A stretch of 64,000 bases of DNA from Orbicella faveolata (lineage: Eukaryota; Cnidaria; Anthozoa; Scleractinia; Merulinidae). Position numbers and translations under genes: made by a program. Shown one piece after another: positions 24,601-35,155 of the stretch. The stretch covers positions 616,948 through 680,947 of the forward strand of contig NW_018148923.1 in the NCBI RefSeq assembly GCF_002042975.1. The letters are read 5' to 3'. Every line of letters starts with the position of its first letter. Within the stretch, counting starts at the first letter, position 1. The notes under the pieces were generated by a model. The model was not told the DNA's origin. It saw only the letters and a list, made by a program, of their open reading frames with translations, and ran no database searches.

Positions 24601-27600
24601 TTACTATTTTAGTAGGTTGTCACATCTGAGTTGTATGAAAGGCTCAAAATTTTCTGAAAAGTGTCAAATTTGTTCTGATAAACTAAACGTTTCGGGCTTA
24701 ACCCTTCTTCAGTCGGTGGATTTAACCATGCTACACAAAAAACTGTAGCGTACGCATGCATGGAAAACGCGCGCGTGAAGTACAAAGTAAATAAATAGGA
24801 AAACCTTTGTTTTAGTGCGCGTTAGTGTAATACGCACTAGACCCACGGAGCATTAACTTAAATTTCTTGTCACTGTGGGTCTAGCGCGTATTACACTTAT
24901 GCACGCTAAAACAATGGTTTTCCTATTTGTTTACTTTGTATTTCATGTGCGTGCTTTCTGCGCGTGTGTACGCGTACAGTTTTTTGTATGGCATGGCTAA
25001 ATCCACCTATTGAAGAAGGGCTAAGCCCAAAACGTTTAGTTTATCAGAACAAATTTGACACTTCAGAGCATTTTGAGCCTTATATGCAACTTTTCGGCAG
25101 TGTCACGCATCGTATGAGCTTTTTGCTTATTCCTACTGAATTTGTCACATCTGAGGTTGGTTAATAACTAGAAAAATTTAAACTTTAGGTTGTGTGGTGA
25201 TCGAGGTATTCCAGCTCTACGCCACCTTTGTGATGACATCAAGTTTAAAGGAAAAGGCCATGAGGTAACTAAGTGTCAAATTGTCAGACATAGTGAATAA
25301 TCCTGTAGAAAACCCTTACAAAATCTTTTTGATATTCAAAGACCTCCAAATGATCCTACACAATGAGGTCCTTAAAGCATATCAGAACTGTGTTTAACAA
25401 TCCTTGATCTTGTAAACATATCAGGTTTTGAGCATGCGCAGTAGGAAGAGACAGAATATACACGTGTGCTTGTACTCGTTAGCTGGGATAAAAAGTTATC
25501 TTTCTGATCTTTGCCATAACATTACATGGTGTCAGAAGTGGGATCGTGAAGTAACCAAACATACCATTTAGCTCGATACACTGGAGAAGGTGGAAGAGTG
25601 AAGTAATTTCCGAACGACACGTGTACGATCGATTCAAGAAAACNGAAAGGCATTTGCCCACCAGTAATTATGATCTACTCTTTGTTCTGTACAATCTCTG
25701 TCAACAGCTCTGGTCTAGTACACAATCCATGTGTAATTAGTTCCACTTCTTCTTCTGACATTGGCATCATTATGGCTAGTCTTCAAATAACTTGCGCCCC
25801 ATGCTCACTATCTCTGAGAAATGGATGCAGGAAAAAAACATCTCTTACAAGTTTCTTGTCTATAATTTGGTAAATCGTCAATCAGATACTTTGTAGTCTC
25901 CACATAGAACTGTTTCATACCTGTGAGAGCAACCCGAACCGAAGGCTTTGGTTGGTCAGTGGTCAGCTTAGACAGGGCAGAACGAGTATTTTCACCCTTT
26001 CTATCTGTGAATTTGACGGTAGGTTGTCTGACTTCTGCAGGTGCTTCCCCTCAATGTCTTTAAGAACTTGGCTCTTCAAGAAGCGACCCATTTGTAATTT
26101 CAGCGGCTCATACATTCTATAGAGCAGTAGATGAATAAGTGGCCCTTCACCCTGGAAGACTCCATAAACAGTAGAAAAGCCAAATGATCTGGGAAGAACT
26201 TGTCTTTCAACTTTCAACAAATACATTTATACAGTTCATGGATGAATGGCAGAAATCCAGGGAGTCCTTCATCTAAGAGTACTTTGTTGATGGCAGTCCA
26301 AATTGTTTTGTTAACATTTGGTCCATCTGATGGCAGACTCCCAATATCAAGCCTGAGGGAGGTAACTAGAAGTCCGTATCTTCCAGCGTGTCCACAGTTT
26401 TCTTTGCAACATCATGACCTTTGGTATGCCTTAAGAACAGTGTCTTCGAGAATCTAGAAATTCACTGCCTGTCATTACATCCACTAAAATAAAAGTTAAT
26501 TAGTCAGGTAATATTTTTTTCCTTCGTATTCTAGAGTTATAGGGATTATAGGGAGTTTTTGAATTAAATAGGAAAGTATAGGGAAAGTTAACAAATATAG
26601 GAAATATAGGGACACTTGAAGCCCTGTAATATCTATGTGAAGACTACATGTATGAATGAACAAAGTTTAAATTTATGGTGCAAGTGAACCAGTTGAAAAA
26701 AACTAGTTATGGTGGGTAGCTACAACCTTGGTCACAAGGGTTGGAAAAATTCATTTTATATGCATTTTGCCCTTCCCCACCCCTGTGCAATGTTGACTAA
26801 ACATTTTCATCTAACACAAGTTTTCATGTTACCACTTTCCAACATTGGAAGGGGGAATGGGGGTGCTGGCACTTATTCTCTAGGTATTACAGTTATGAAT
26901 TTATGTTTTGGCATTTTCCAACACAATTTGTCCATGGTTGTAGTTCGTTTTCTTGGTCTGATTCAAACCAGGATGGCAATTCTTTGATCTGTTAATAATG
27001 CTATTAACAGATATTACTAAATAACATTAATTCCATTTTAGAACTGTCTTAAGAGAATCAGACGAGGTGAAGATGACACTGTTGAGGATGAGGTCAAATC
27101 TGATTCAGAACTTCCACAAAACATTGGTATGAAGGCTCCTTAAATTGTCAAATAGTAGCTGGTTTGCTAAATGTTTCAGGCTTAGCCCTTCTTCAGTAGA
27201 TGGCATGTTAAGTCTGCATGTAGTACAAGGATTTACAGATAATTTCAGTTACAAGGCTAAAAACATTTGAATCACTAAAAAGGAAAAAATCAATCTTTCT
27301 TGACTTAAGATCAAGTCATTATTTTAAGTTGAAAGCATGGAGGAATATCAGCCCTTGGTCTTTTTTGTACTGTCTTCACTGTACTGTCTGGGCAGTCACG
27401 ATAGGCTAATGGCTCATGTGCTCGGTTAGTAAGAGGTTGTTATCTACAGGCAATAATCCAAAAATAATGAATAAATGACCTTCTTGAGATACTTGCACCA
27501 ATTGGAGTGAATATTACAATAATCCCTTCTTGGTCTTATTTAAAAATAATATTGGACCCTCTGCGTTGGTGTTAATTAAGAAACAAATTCTATTTTTCGC

Positions 27601-30600
27601 ACTCATAGAATCTCAAGATGATGGATCACTATCACAAGTACCTGCTACTCCTGTCATGAACAATGTGAGTATATTTCTTGTGTGTTGTAAGTCAAATGAG
27701 ATCACATCGATGTACTGACTTAATGGAGCGTGTATGGACCCACCCTTCCCTCCCCACACTCCCCCCCCCCCCCCACGTGACTGGTCGTAAAAGATAGTAA
27801 AAAAAGCAGAGAGCAACAAAAAAGCAAATCAGAGCTTTGATGAAGAGGAATAAACTCGGAGTATCCAGGTTGTACATTAATGTTAAATTTGACTGTTGAA
27901 TGATTCTTTTTGCTTCGTCTCAGATTCAAACATTTGGTGTGCAAATAGAGACGAGAGATCGAATGGTAAGCGCTGAATTCATCGTCTTTCTTTTCTTCAC
28001 AAGTTTAATTACTTTGTAAGCTTTTAAAATTAATCCAGACTTATCCATTCCTTGCTCTTTTCCTCCCAGGTTATTTTGACGCCTGAACAACAAGAACGCA
28101 TTCGTCTGAACCGAGAAAGGGCGTTGGCAAAACGGAAAGCCGCTCAGGAGAAACAAGCTGAGGACAATAATACACAGACAGGTACCAGAGGATTAGAATC
28201 TAAGGATCAAAACGTTTGTGCTGTGTCTCACCGAGAAGTGTAAAAATTTAGCGAAGTGATAATTTAAATGACCTGCCGTTTTGGAATGGGAATTTGATTC
28301 AAATTTAAGGAGCTACCGTTTGTCAGTGCGAATGATTGCTGTGACAAGGACGCAGTTCAGAGATAAGTTAACGGGTAAAGAAAATTAGGGACAACGCACA
28401 GAATAATCAAAAGCTAGGAAAGGGGGATACATGGTGTCTTTAAAAACGTTTTTCTCACTGGACTTACCATTTCCAATTCACGGTTTAAAACATTCTTAGC
28501 AAATGTCACACTTGCATGTGTCAAGCTTTGGCAAATCGTAGTAGAAGCACGCAAGAGAGCTTCTGAATGTGATTTGTTTAGAGCTCTATAAAGCCACTAA
28601 TTAAGTCATAGCGTGCCTATTCCATTTTTCAAGTGCACAGGTTAGGTTCTGTGTGCGCTCTGCAATGCTAGGAGCTATGTTTTATCGGGAACTGTATTTT
28701 CTTGTTACGCGCGCGTTATTCTGTATCATAATTTACGTTAAAGAAGCCAAATCACGTATTTTACTGTCATACACACTTGACAGTAGAAAAAAATTTTCTC
28801 GTGGTCTCAAACTCCCGTTGTTTTATGATATTGTACTACTNGAGAATGAAATTGGTCAAATCCAAACTTACTGTCAAAACCCTTCCTAGTTAGGTAATTC
28901 TTCTTTCACCCATTCAATTAGAATTGAAATTTGATGTGGTTTGCTCTTAACCTCAGCGCTCTCAGGACCGAAAGTTTGAATACCTGCACATCCTCACGTA
29001 AAGCAGTATGACTAGTGGTCAGGCTTTTAGCCAGAATTTGAAAAGTGGCCGTCCATAATGTGCTATAGGTCCTGCTCAAATGAGTAATTTATAAGGCAGC
29101 ACATGAAAAATAAAATAACTTCCTATAGAAAGTGGCCGTCCACAGGATGCCTGGACACCCATCTGGCTTGAAGCCTGCTTGTGGTTCATTTCTTACCAAG
29201 TTACATCTCATCTCTTTTTCAGGCAAAGGAGAGGAGACATGAACTTCAGAAGCTGCGAGCACTCCAGTCATATTACGAAACAAAATGTCGCAGGATGAAG
29301 AAAATCAAAAGCAAAAAGTATGTTTCCAAGTAAACTTCCAGGTGTGCAATGGAAGATGTAGGACTCATCTCAACATAACATAAATTTACAGATCAGCATT
29401 TAACATTCTGACTTATTGTCAACAAGCTCTTACATGTAGCTAGATAGCCACACAGGCCTCCTGTGGACATCTACTTTAAAAGGAATTTTTGTGTGTGTTA
29501 CTCTATAAATAGTTAGCATGAGTTGATCCCAGCTAGCCAATTTTGAGCACCCACTTTTCAAGCTTGGAATAAGGAAAATTTACAACATTTTGATGCACTG
29601 CCAATAAAAATTAAAGGAAATGTTTGTCAGTAAGTAAGGAGAATTAATGATTTGATAATGGGACTGCATTAACTAGAAATATTTGTGTTGTATCTTGATG
29701 ATGATGATTATGATGATGCAAGGAGGTTGAGCAGTCCAGGTTTTAGCCTTGGCCAGGATCTTAGTGTTGTGATCTTAGGCAATTTACTCTAACAGTGCCT
29801 CAATCTCCACCCAGATGTACTACGATTATCAGTTGAGTAAGGAGCGATGGAGCTTTGGTGATGGAGTTTTGGACTTAAAATTACAGTGTTGCCATGGGCA
29901 ACTTTCCTTGTTTCCAATGGTGACAATATCATTGCCTGCAATTTCACTTGCTTTACTGTCAATGACATCAAAGACCGAAAAGTTGCCACTGGAAATGGAG
30001 CCAGTTGCTTGTGACAACAACACAAGTTGAATGTTAAAACCTGGTCACCTAACTTTCTTTGCACCTTACTCAACTGATAATTATTGTAGTTTAATTGGGC
30101 TAAACCTTCTAACTGTGTCAGCTCCTGCAAGATAAGATGTTTTTATGATGAACCATAAAAATCTTAAAACCGATATTGAGAGATATAAACTTTAGTTCTT
30201 GCACTGAGGACAAAATGGTTACACAAGTTTGTGGTGTTTGTACCAGGTATCACCGGGTGAAAAGAAAAGCCGAGAAGCGTGCTGCAGGAAAGATGGCAGG
30301 AGAAGATACAAATGAAAATGCTGAGGAGACTTTAGAAAAAGCTGACAGACTGCGAGCCATGGTGAGAAGTTACCTTTAATTCCATCATTGATCAGATGTA
30401 AACTTTTCTCAACTGGCAATGGAACAGTGAAACCTCTCAAGGAGAGTTGTAATGAGTGTCACAAATCTCCCATTGTATTCTTTAAATAACATTATTCCTC
30501 TAAGTAGTCTCCTAAATTTTAATATCAGCTGATCTTTTGTTACATGTTTTTCAACCAAGATCTACCAATTGACAAGGCTTAATAGTGGAAAACATTCATT

Positions 30601-33600
30601 TTGTATGTTGTGTAACCACTTGTTTTGTACTGTTTAGGAACGTGTGTCACTGAAGCATCGCAACACTTCCAAGTGGGCAAAACACCTGATTGTCAAAGGA
30701 GGCAAGAATGCAGATGTAAGTTGTTTAGTTGTATTTTACGAATAATTCCTCTCAAAAACCTGATGTTTTCATCTGCTCTTACCTAGATGCTGGTAGATGC
30801 ACTTTGTTCTTTACAGTCACTTTTTCGGTTGGCTTTCTGGTCCTTGTTTAAAGCGTTGCTCCTGTACCCACTAGCAAATGCATACCCCTAGCACCTTATG
30901 AACAGGGCATGGGTGGGCATGGGTCTCACAGTGTCTCTCCCCATCCAGGAGTATAAATGGGTTCTGGCAAAATGTTGGGGCAAGTTGAGAAAATGCTGAC
31001 CCTTGATAGAACTTGTGTAAAGAAATAGTTTGTTCCACATCTTCAGGCCAAGAAACTACTGCAGGAACAACTGCGTATTAGCAGAACCTTGACGGAGAAA
31101 ACTGCAGAGTCAGAAAGTGATGAAGAGATGGAGGCACCTGCACAAGATGGAGGTTTGGAAGATGATGAAGACAAGTCAGACACCTATGGAAGTCTCTTAA
31201 CGTCCGAGGATAATCCGTGGAAGTTAGACACTGTTGGGATCCTTCATCAAGAGACCTCGTCAAGCCTGGACAATGGTAATTTGTACAGTTAGGTGCTTAC
31301 GTTGTTAAATTGTGGTCTGAGTTAAGTGGTATGTAAACAGAAATACAGGGTGAGAGCCATTATCATTCCAAATTTTAATCATGACTGTCCCTGAATTTTA
31401 TGACTCAAATTCCTACTGAAGGAGTACTACAATCGAATAACAATCATTCATTAAATAAATCTGATTGATTCTCTGTGCACTTAAATTTGTTGTCAGCTTG
31501 GAGACTGTGCTTGTGGGAGAGTGTTAGTGCGCTCATCTCTGGATCAAGTGGTCCAGGTTTGATCCCTGGCCGTGGATATTGCATTGTGTTATTGGGCAAG
31601 ACACTTAACTCTCACAGTCCCTTTCTCAATCCAGCTGTGTAAATGGCTACTGACAAATGATGGCATCCCATCCAGTGGAGGGGATTAGAAATACTCCTAG
31701 TCACTTCACGCTACAGAAACTGGGATAAGCTCAGGCCTGATGGGCCACTTGACTGGAATGCAGACTTTACCTTTGGAGTGCGAATACTGTATGTGCGGTT
31801 CTCACATAATTTTTCCTGGCAGTAAAGGACCAGAGATAATGGCTGAAATTCAGACCATTTTAAAATGTATGAAATAATAGTCTTGGATTGTAATTTTACC
31901 AGGACTGGCCTTTTTCCTCATCTACATAACCTGTCGTCATGATTATGGAGTAAGTTTAAGTGGTGTTTATGTCTTATTAGATTCTTCAACTAAGCTCCAT
32001 CGGCTTGAGGCAATCAGAACAGAGGATGCAGGAAACAAGGATGAAGATTCAGAACATGGTGAAAATGTGGAAGAAGATAGTGAGGAAGAATTTGGATTAC
32101 AACCTGTCAGTCTCAAAGAGAAAGTGACAAAGAAGTCAAAGAAAACGAATGAAATTGAAGGAAAAAGGAAGAAGAAAAAGCACAAGTCGGAAGGGGATGA
32201 ATTAGAAGTGACTGCAAAGAAAAGTAAAAAGACTGAAAAAACTAATAAAGACTCTAGAAAGACTGCTAAAGAAGGCAAAAAAGTGGGCATGAAAAGGCTT
32301 ACTTCTAAATCAAAAGACAAGTTTGAAACTCAAAACGTAACTGAGAACACGATTCTGGATGAATCTGGAAGTGGTGCATGGACTAATTCTACTGTGGACA
32401 TTAGTCAAAAAAGTGAAAAGAAAATTAGTCACACAGAACAAAATGGTACAGCTCTTTCAAAAGATATTCGTGTGGATCCAAAGAAAGTCTTCAGGATTGA
32501 AGATCATGGACATGAAGTTGAGGGTGATGAGAGTGAATCACTTCAACAGAAACGAATCGATATTCAGCAAGCATTTGCTAATGATGATGTAATGGAAGAA
32601 TTCGTGAAGGAGAAGAGTGACATCGAGGATGCAGCCAAACCAAAGGATGTAGATCTGAGTCTTCCAGGCTGGGGGACCTGGGCAGGAGTAGGAATTAAGC
32701 CATCGGAGAAAAAGAAAAAAGTTTTCACGAAGAAAGCAGACCCCGCCCCACCACGGAAAGACAAGAATTTGTCACATGTGATTATCAACGAAGAGAAGAG
32801 CAAGCTGTTTAGTAAGAATCAGGTAAGGGATGGTGTCAGATTGTGAAATCTAAAACCTTTCATGAACAAAGAAAAAATCCCAGACACATGTGCATTGTGG
32901 GCCTGTTTTTCGTGAAGACGTTTTGAAACACAGTGATCATTGGTGTCGTTTTCTCAGACATGACTGATACTGGGTGATCATACATGGTAGGGCTCCCGCT
33001 GGTCACACTTCTCCCACCTTTGATTGCATTGCCAATCAATGTATAAAGCAATAGGCCACATTCGTATTCCCGGTATTGGACTGGAACTAGCTTGCAAGTG
33101 AGGCTAATGGAAATGACATTTATGTCTTTTTAATAAGATTCCCCCGCATGAGCCTCAGTTGCAAGCTAGTTCCAGTCCTATACCGAGAATACGAATATGG
33201 TCCATTGCTGTCAGCCAGGACTGAGTAAATTGTATATCTACACTGGTTAAAATGTAAGCGAAATACTAGTATAATTTTTTAGCTTGGGTGGTTTGCCCAT
33301 TTCAGACCACGCGATTTCCTCTGGGGAATTGTTCTTTTGTCAAATCTAAAAATTATTCATTCATATAAACGCGACACGACAATTGGAAAATTTGGAAGCA
33401 AGAATTCTCAAGAGTATTATCACATGGTCTGAAATGGATTGAGAAACCTCTAGAATGATTTTTGTTGCCAGAAAAAAGTAACCCTGACTGGCTGAGATTG
33501 TTTGTATCAAAATTTACAGTGAAGATCACCGACTTCGACAACTTTTTGACGTCTCTTTTTCTCAGTTATTTGGTGGGTTCCGTTGAAATCCGCAAATTTC

Positions 33601-33949
33601 ATGACCTATGGGAGGCAGGGATGTCAATTGTCATTTCTTACTGTTGGAGCAAAAAATTGGATTTTTATATATTTATTGGTTAAATCTTGTTGTTTTTACG
33701 CAGGTTTCTTCAGTCCCACACCCATACGGCAGCCACGTGCAGTTTGAACGGAGCATGCGCAATCCTGTGGGAAAACACTGGAACACAGGCACAACTGTCA
33801 ATCAGTTGACAAAACCACGTGTCGAGACTCTGATTGGTACAATTATAGAACCCATCAAAGCGACCAAGGAAATCAAACGAAGGAAACCGGACGATAGGAA
33901 AAACAACAAGAAGGGGAAAGAGTCTTCGGGAATTAAAATTCATAGTTGA
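18629..33949 (+). CDS. UTP14: UTP14 homologue, small-subunit processome protein; one internal segment not visible
   Basis: UTP14 is a nucleolar U3 snoRNP/SSU-processome protein that activates the DHX37/Dhr1 helicase during 18S rRNA maturation. The exons found are 18629-18651, 18761-18842, 20020-20096, 20765-20835, 21543-21625, 22193-22255, 22564-22641, 22780-22857, 29223-29317, 30247-30361, 30638-30715, 31047-31275, 31981-32822 and 33704-33949. All are in phase and give 719 residues (human UTP14A has about 770). Family landmarks include KLRALQSYYETKCRRMKKIK, ERVSLKHRNTSKWAK, DVDLSLPGWGTWAGVG, PPRKDKNLSHVIINE and VPHPYGSHVQFERSMRNP. A Lys/Glu-rich low-complexity region lies in exon 31981-32822. 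The conserved block of about 40 residues expected after exon 22780-22857 (human RTPLEQE region) was not found in 22,858-29,222. It may sit in the N gap, or the region may be rearranged. A TIPIN gene lies in that intron. The start was chosen at 18,629 because it splices in frame to the next exon and has a purine-rich context. Confidence 0.9.
21257..21474. mobile_element. hAT-like MITE in UTP14 intron 4
   Basis: Begins CAGGGCTCGGAAAAACACTT and ends TTTTTTTGAGCCCT, an inverted match. CTTGCCC/GGGCAAG motifs recur inside. No coding capacity. Confidence 0.5.
23262..23789. mobile_element. hAT-like non-autonomous element in the large UTP14 intron
   Basis: The right end reads GAAATTATTTAAAGCCCTG; the left end CAGGAACTGATTTTGGGACT is a worn counterpart. 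GTCCGGTCAAAAATAGG-like motifs occur near both ends in opposite orientation. The roughly 525-bp body has no recognisable gene. Confidence 0.45.
24377..24546. other. Assembly gap of 170 Ns
   Basis: The gap falls in the intron where parts of both UTP14 and TIPIN are missing. It is flanked on the left by an AAAT microsatellite (24,280-24,301) and a repeat with AGCGCCATTTTCC ... GGCGCTTTACAATAC, and on the right by a long palindrome. True gap length is unknown. Single Ns also occur at about 894, 4,020, 25,644, 28,842, 41,334 and 60,928, mostly near homopolymers. Confidence 0.99.
24631..25141. mobile_element. 0.5-kb palindromic element with 14-bp flanking direct repeats
   Basis: Two arms of a little over 200 bp (about 24,631-24,848 and 24,873-25,096) are near-perfect inverted copies around a short centre. 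TTGTCACATCTGAG occurs immediately before (24,617-24,630) and after (25,142-25,155), consistent with a target-site duplication. Both arms contain a CTGAAGAAGGG...GCCC(G/A)AAACG motif. It lies between the assembly gap and the first visible TIPIN exon. Confidence 0.75.
25189..28243 (+). CDS. TIPIN: TIPIN (Swi3/Csm3 family) homologue nested in a UTP14 intron, incomplete
   Basis: TIPIN pairs with TIMELESS in the replication-fork protection complex. Exons seen are 25189-25264, 27042-27126, 27609-27664, 27924-27965 and 28070-28243 (stop TAA), all with GT-AG borders and matching phases. The first encodes LCGDRGIPALRHLCDDIKF then KGKGHE, close to human ISERGLPALRHVFDKAKF and KGKGHE. The second begins NCLKRIR, like human TCLKRIR. 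The last encodes LTPEQQERIRLNRERALAKR, like the TIPIN segment after its acidic linker. Two parts are not visible: the N-terminal exons with the start codon, and the exon between GHE and NCLKRIR that holds the HWAHRLFPKLQFEDF core in human. The interval for the second holds an LTR-element fragment and a transposon fragment. Omitting the core exon would keep the frame. It may be a real nested gene with exons lost in the gap, or a partial copy. Confidence 0.78.
25380..25643 (+). mobile_element. Fossil LTR-retrotransposon fragment: LTR end plus primer-binding site
   Basis: The segment ends an LTR-like stretch at ...AACATTACA and continues with TGGTGTCAGAAGTGGGAT (25,527-25,544), a standard tRNA primer-binding site placed right after a 5' LTR. 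Almost no internal region is present before another transposon begins. It is a broken, probably old fragment in the TIPIN intron. The left LTR border was not determined. Confidence 0.5.
25645..26626 (-). mobile_element. Fragment of a hAT-like DNA transposon (copy 1)
   Basis: It ends with CACTTGAAGCCCTG, the same end as the copy at 44,309-46,453, and has the same subterminal TATAGGG motifs. The minus strand encodes interrupted protein such as RMYEPLKLQMGRFLKSQVLK and VNKTIWTAINKVLLDEGLPG, also present in the second copy. The left end is missing. The transposase family assignment rests on the end sequence and is tentative. Confidence 0.6.
29818..30090. mobile_element. Foldback MITE in a UTP14 intron
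   Basis: The left arm starts TACTACGATTATCAGTTGAG and the right arm ends CTCAACTGATAATTATTGTAG in reverse complement; similarity extends inward for about 90 bp. The ORFs predicted here on both strands follow from the palindrome and are not taken as genes. Confidence 0.6.
31506..31790 (+). mobile_element. tRNA-derived SINE, family 1, in a UTP14 intron
   Basis: It has AGTGTTAGTGCGCTCATC (A box region) and GGTTTGATCCC (B box), then GGGCAAGACACTTAACTCTC and the tail CAGGCCTGATGGGCCACTTG, matching the copy at 3,912-4,238. A truncated relative lies at about 30,880-31,000 and a shorter minus-strand piece at about 16,390-16,455. Confidence 0.75.
33053..33203. mobile_element. Hairpin MITE in the last UTP14 intron
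   Basis: Arms of about 57 bp share CTGGAACTAGCTTGCAA and ATTCGTATTC in inverted order, separated by about 37 bp. It would form a strong stem in the pre-mRNA. Confidence 0.65.
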
Positions 33950-33991
33950 CAAGCGTTGTCTTACTGACTGCTGACTTGGATGCCAATTATC

Positions 33992-33997
33992 AATAAA
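33992..33997 (+). terminator. Polyadenylation signal of UTP14
   Basis: AATAAA lies 42 bp after the UTP14 stop codon, in CAATAAAATCC. No competing signal is nearer the stop. Confidence 0.7.
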
Positions 33998-35155
33998 ATC
34001 CTCAAACGTAAAGGAAATTTATTAGCCTATTTCATCCCTAGCTACAATCCCCGACAAAAGTCTTGGCACGCTTGTCCACTTTTGTAATATCTGTCAGGGA
34101 AATTTATCAGTTCGTCTCCTTCCCCTTTCAATGTTGTTTATCGTGATGAAGTCGTCATTGCTCGTTTGCAACATTGTCGGGGTATTGTTCCAAAAATAGC
34201 TCCTCAACGCATTTTCGTGCTATCTGATCCAGGTGTGCCAAGGACTTATGTCGTAGACTGTAATCCATTGGTTCTCCTCGCTTTTCTCTCGATATCCCAG
34301 TTGTGAATGTGCACAGTTAACCATGACTCCGAAACCCTGAATATAACATCAAACGTTTGTATATTTTGTTTTGAGCTTCCTGTTAACATTTGAAATCTAC
34401 CCTATATAGATGGTGTAGTTTGCAGGATTTCACAAGCGAGATGGCGGAGCTGTCATGCGAGAAAATTTAGAGACCTGGTTTCGCAAATATACAATGCTAC
34501 GACAATTTAGTGCTGCGTTTTTTAAAATATCAAAAAGAAGTTGCCAAAATTTCTTTAAATAAGGTAGCTTGTTGGACTTACCACGTTTGAAATGTAGATA
34601 CTAAGTTAAGTGAAGACCAACTTATGATTCAGAGGTGCTATTTATTTATTTATTTCTTTATTTATTCGTTTATGACAAGTAAATTTTAGAGTAAGGAAAT
34701 TGAAAAGGCGAAATTACTCGCAATTGATTCAACCCGGATACTCAGCGCTGCATTGAGCGCTCAATTCAAAACCTATTATCCCATTATAGCTCGCGAGAAA
34801 CTTCACGTACCAAATATGAGTTTAAAGGATCCGTATCTTATTACTAAGAATACAGTCGGTCCATACATACAATCTTATTTTAACCTCTCTACAGCGGCCA
34901 CCTCTCCACAACGGCAACGGACACTAAAGCGCGTATCAACTTAATCAACGACTGACAAACGGTGAATTCAAAACCCTAATTTTTTTTTTTTGTAGAAGGC
35001 CACGAAACTTGATCCTTACCGCGTGCCATTGGTCTCTGTTCCTGTTGTATTAAATACAATGATGCAAGGGACCGCAAACGAAAAAGCTGCCGGCATACGT
35101 AGGATCTGTATATGATCTGATCAGCCAAGAGTAGAAACATAACAATGAAGCAAGG

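Noticed and set aside
24690-25045. CTGAAGAAGGG...GCCCGAAACG motifs as functional hammerheads
   Set aside because: An extra base sits before stem II, stem I does not pair, and the right arm has lost core bases. Kept only as a hint of origin. Similar text at 27,160-27,192 and 36,414-36,435 is also incomplete.
29789-30130. ORFs on both strands in the UTP14 intron
   Set aside because: They arise from the foldback MITE at 29,818-30,090.
32564-32803. Minus-strand ORF opposite the UTP14 large exon, and similarly 31,967-32,320
   Set aside because: Antisense shadows of a Lys/Glu-rich exon, which lacks stop codons in reverse.
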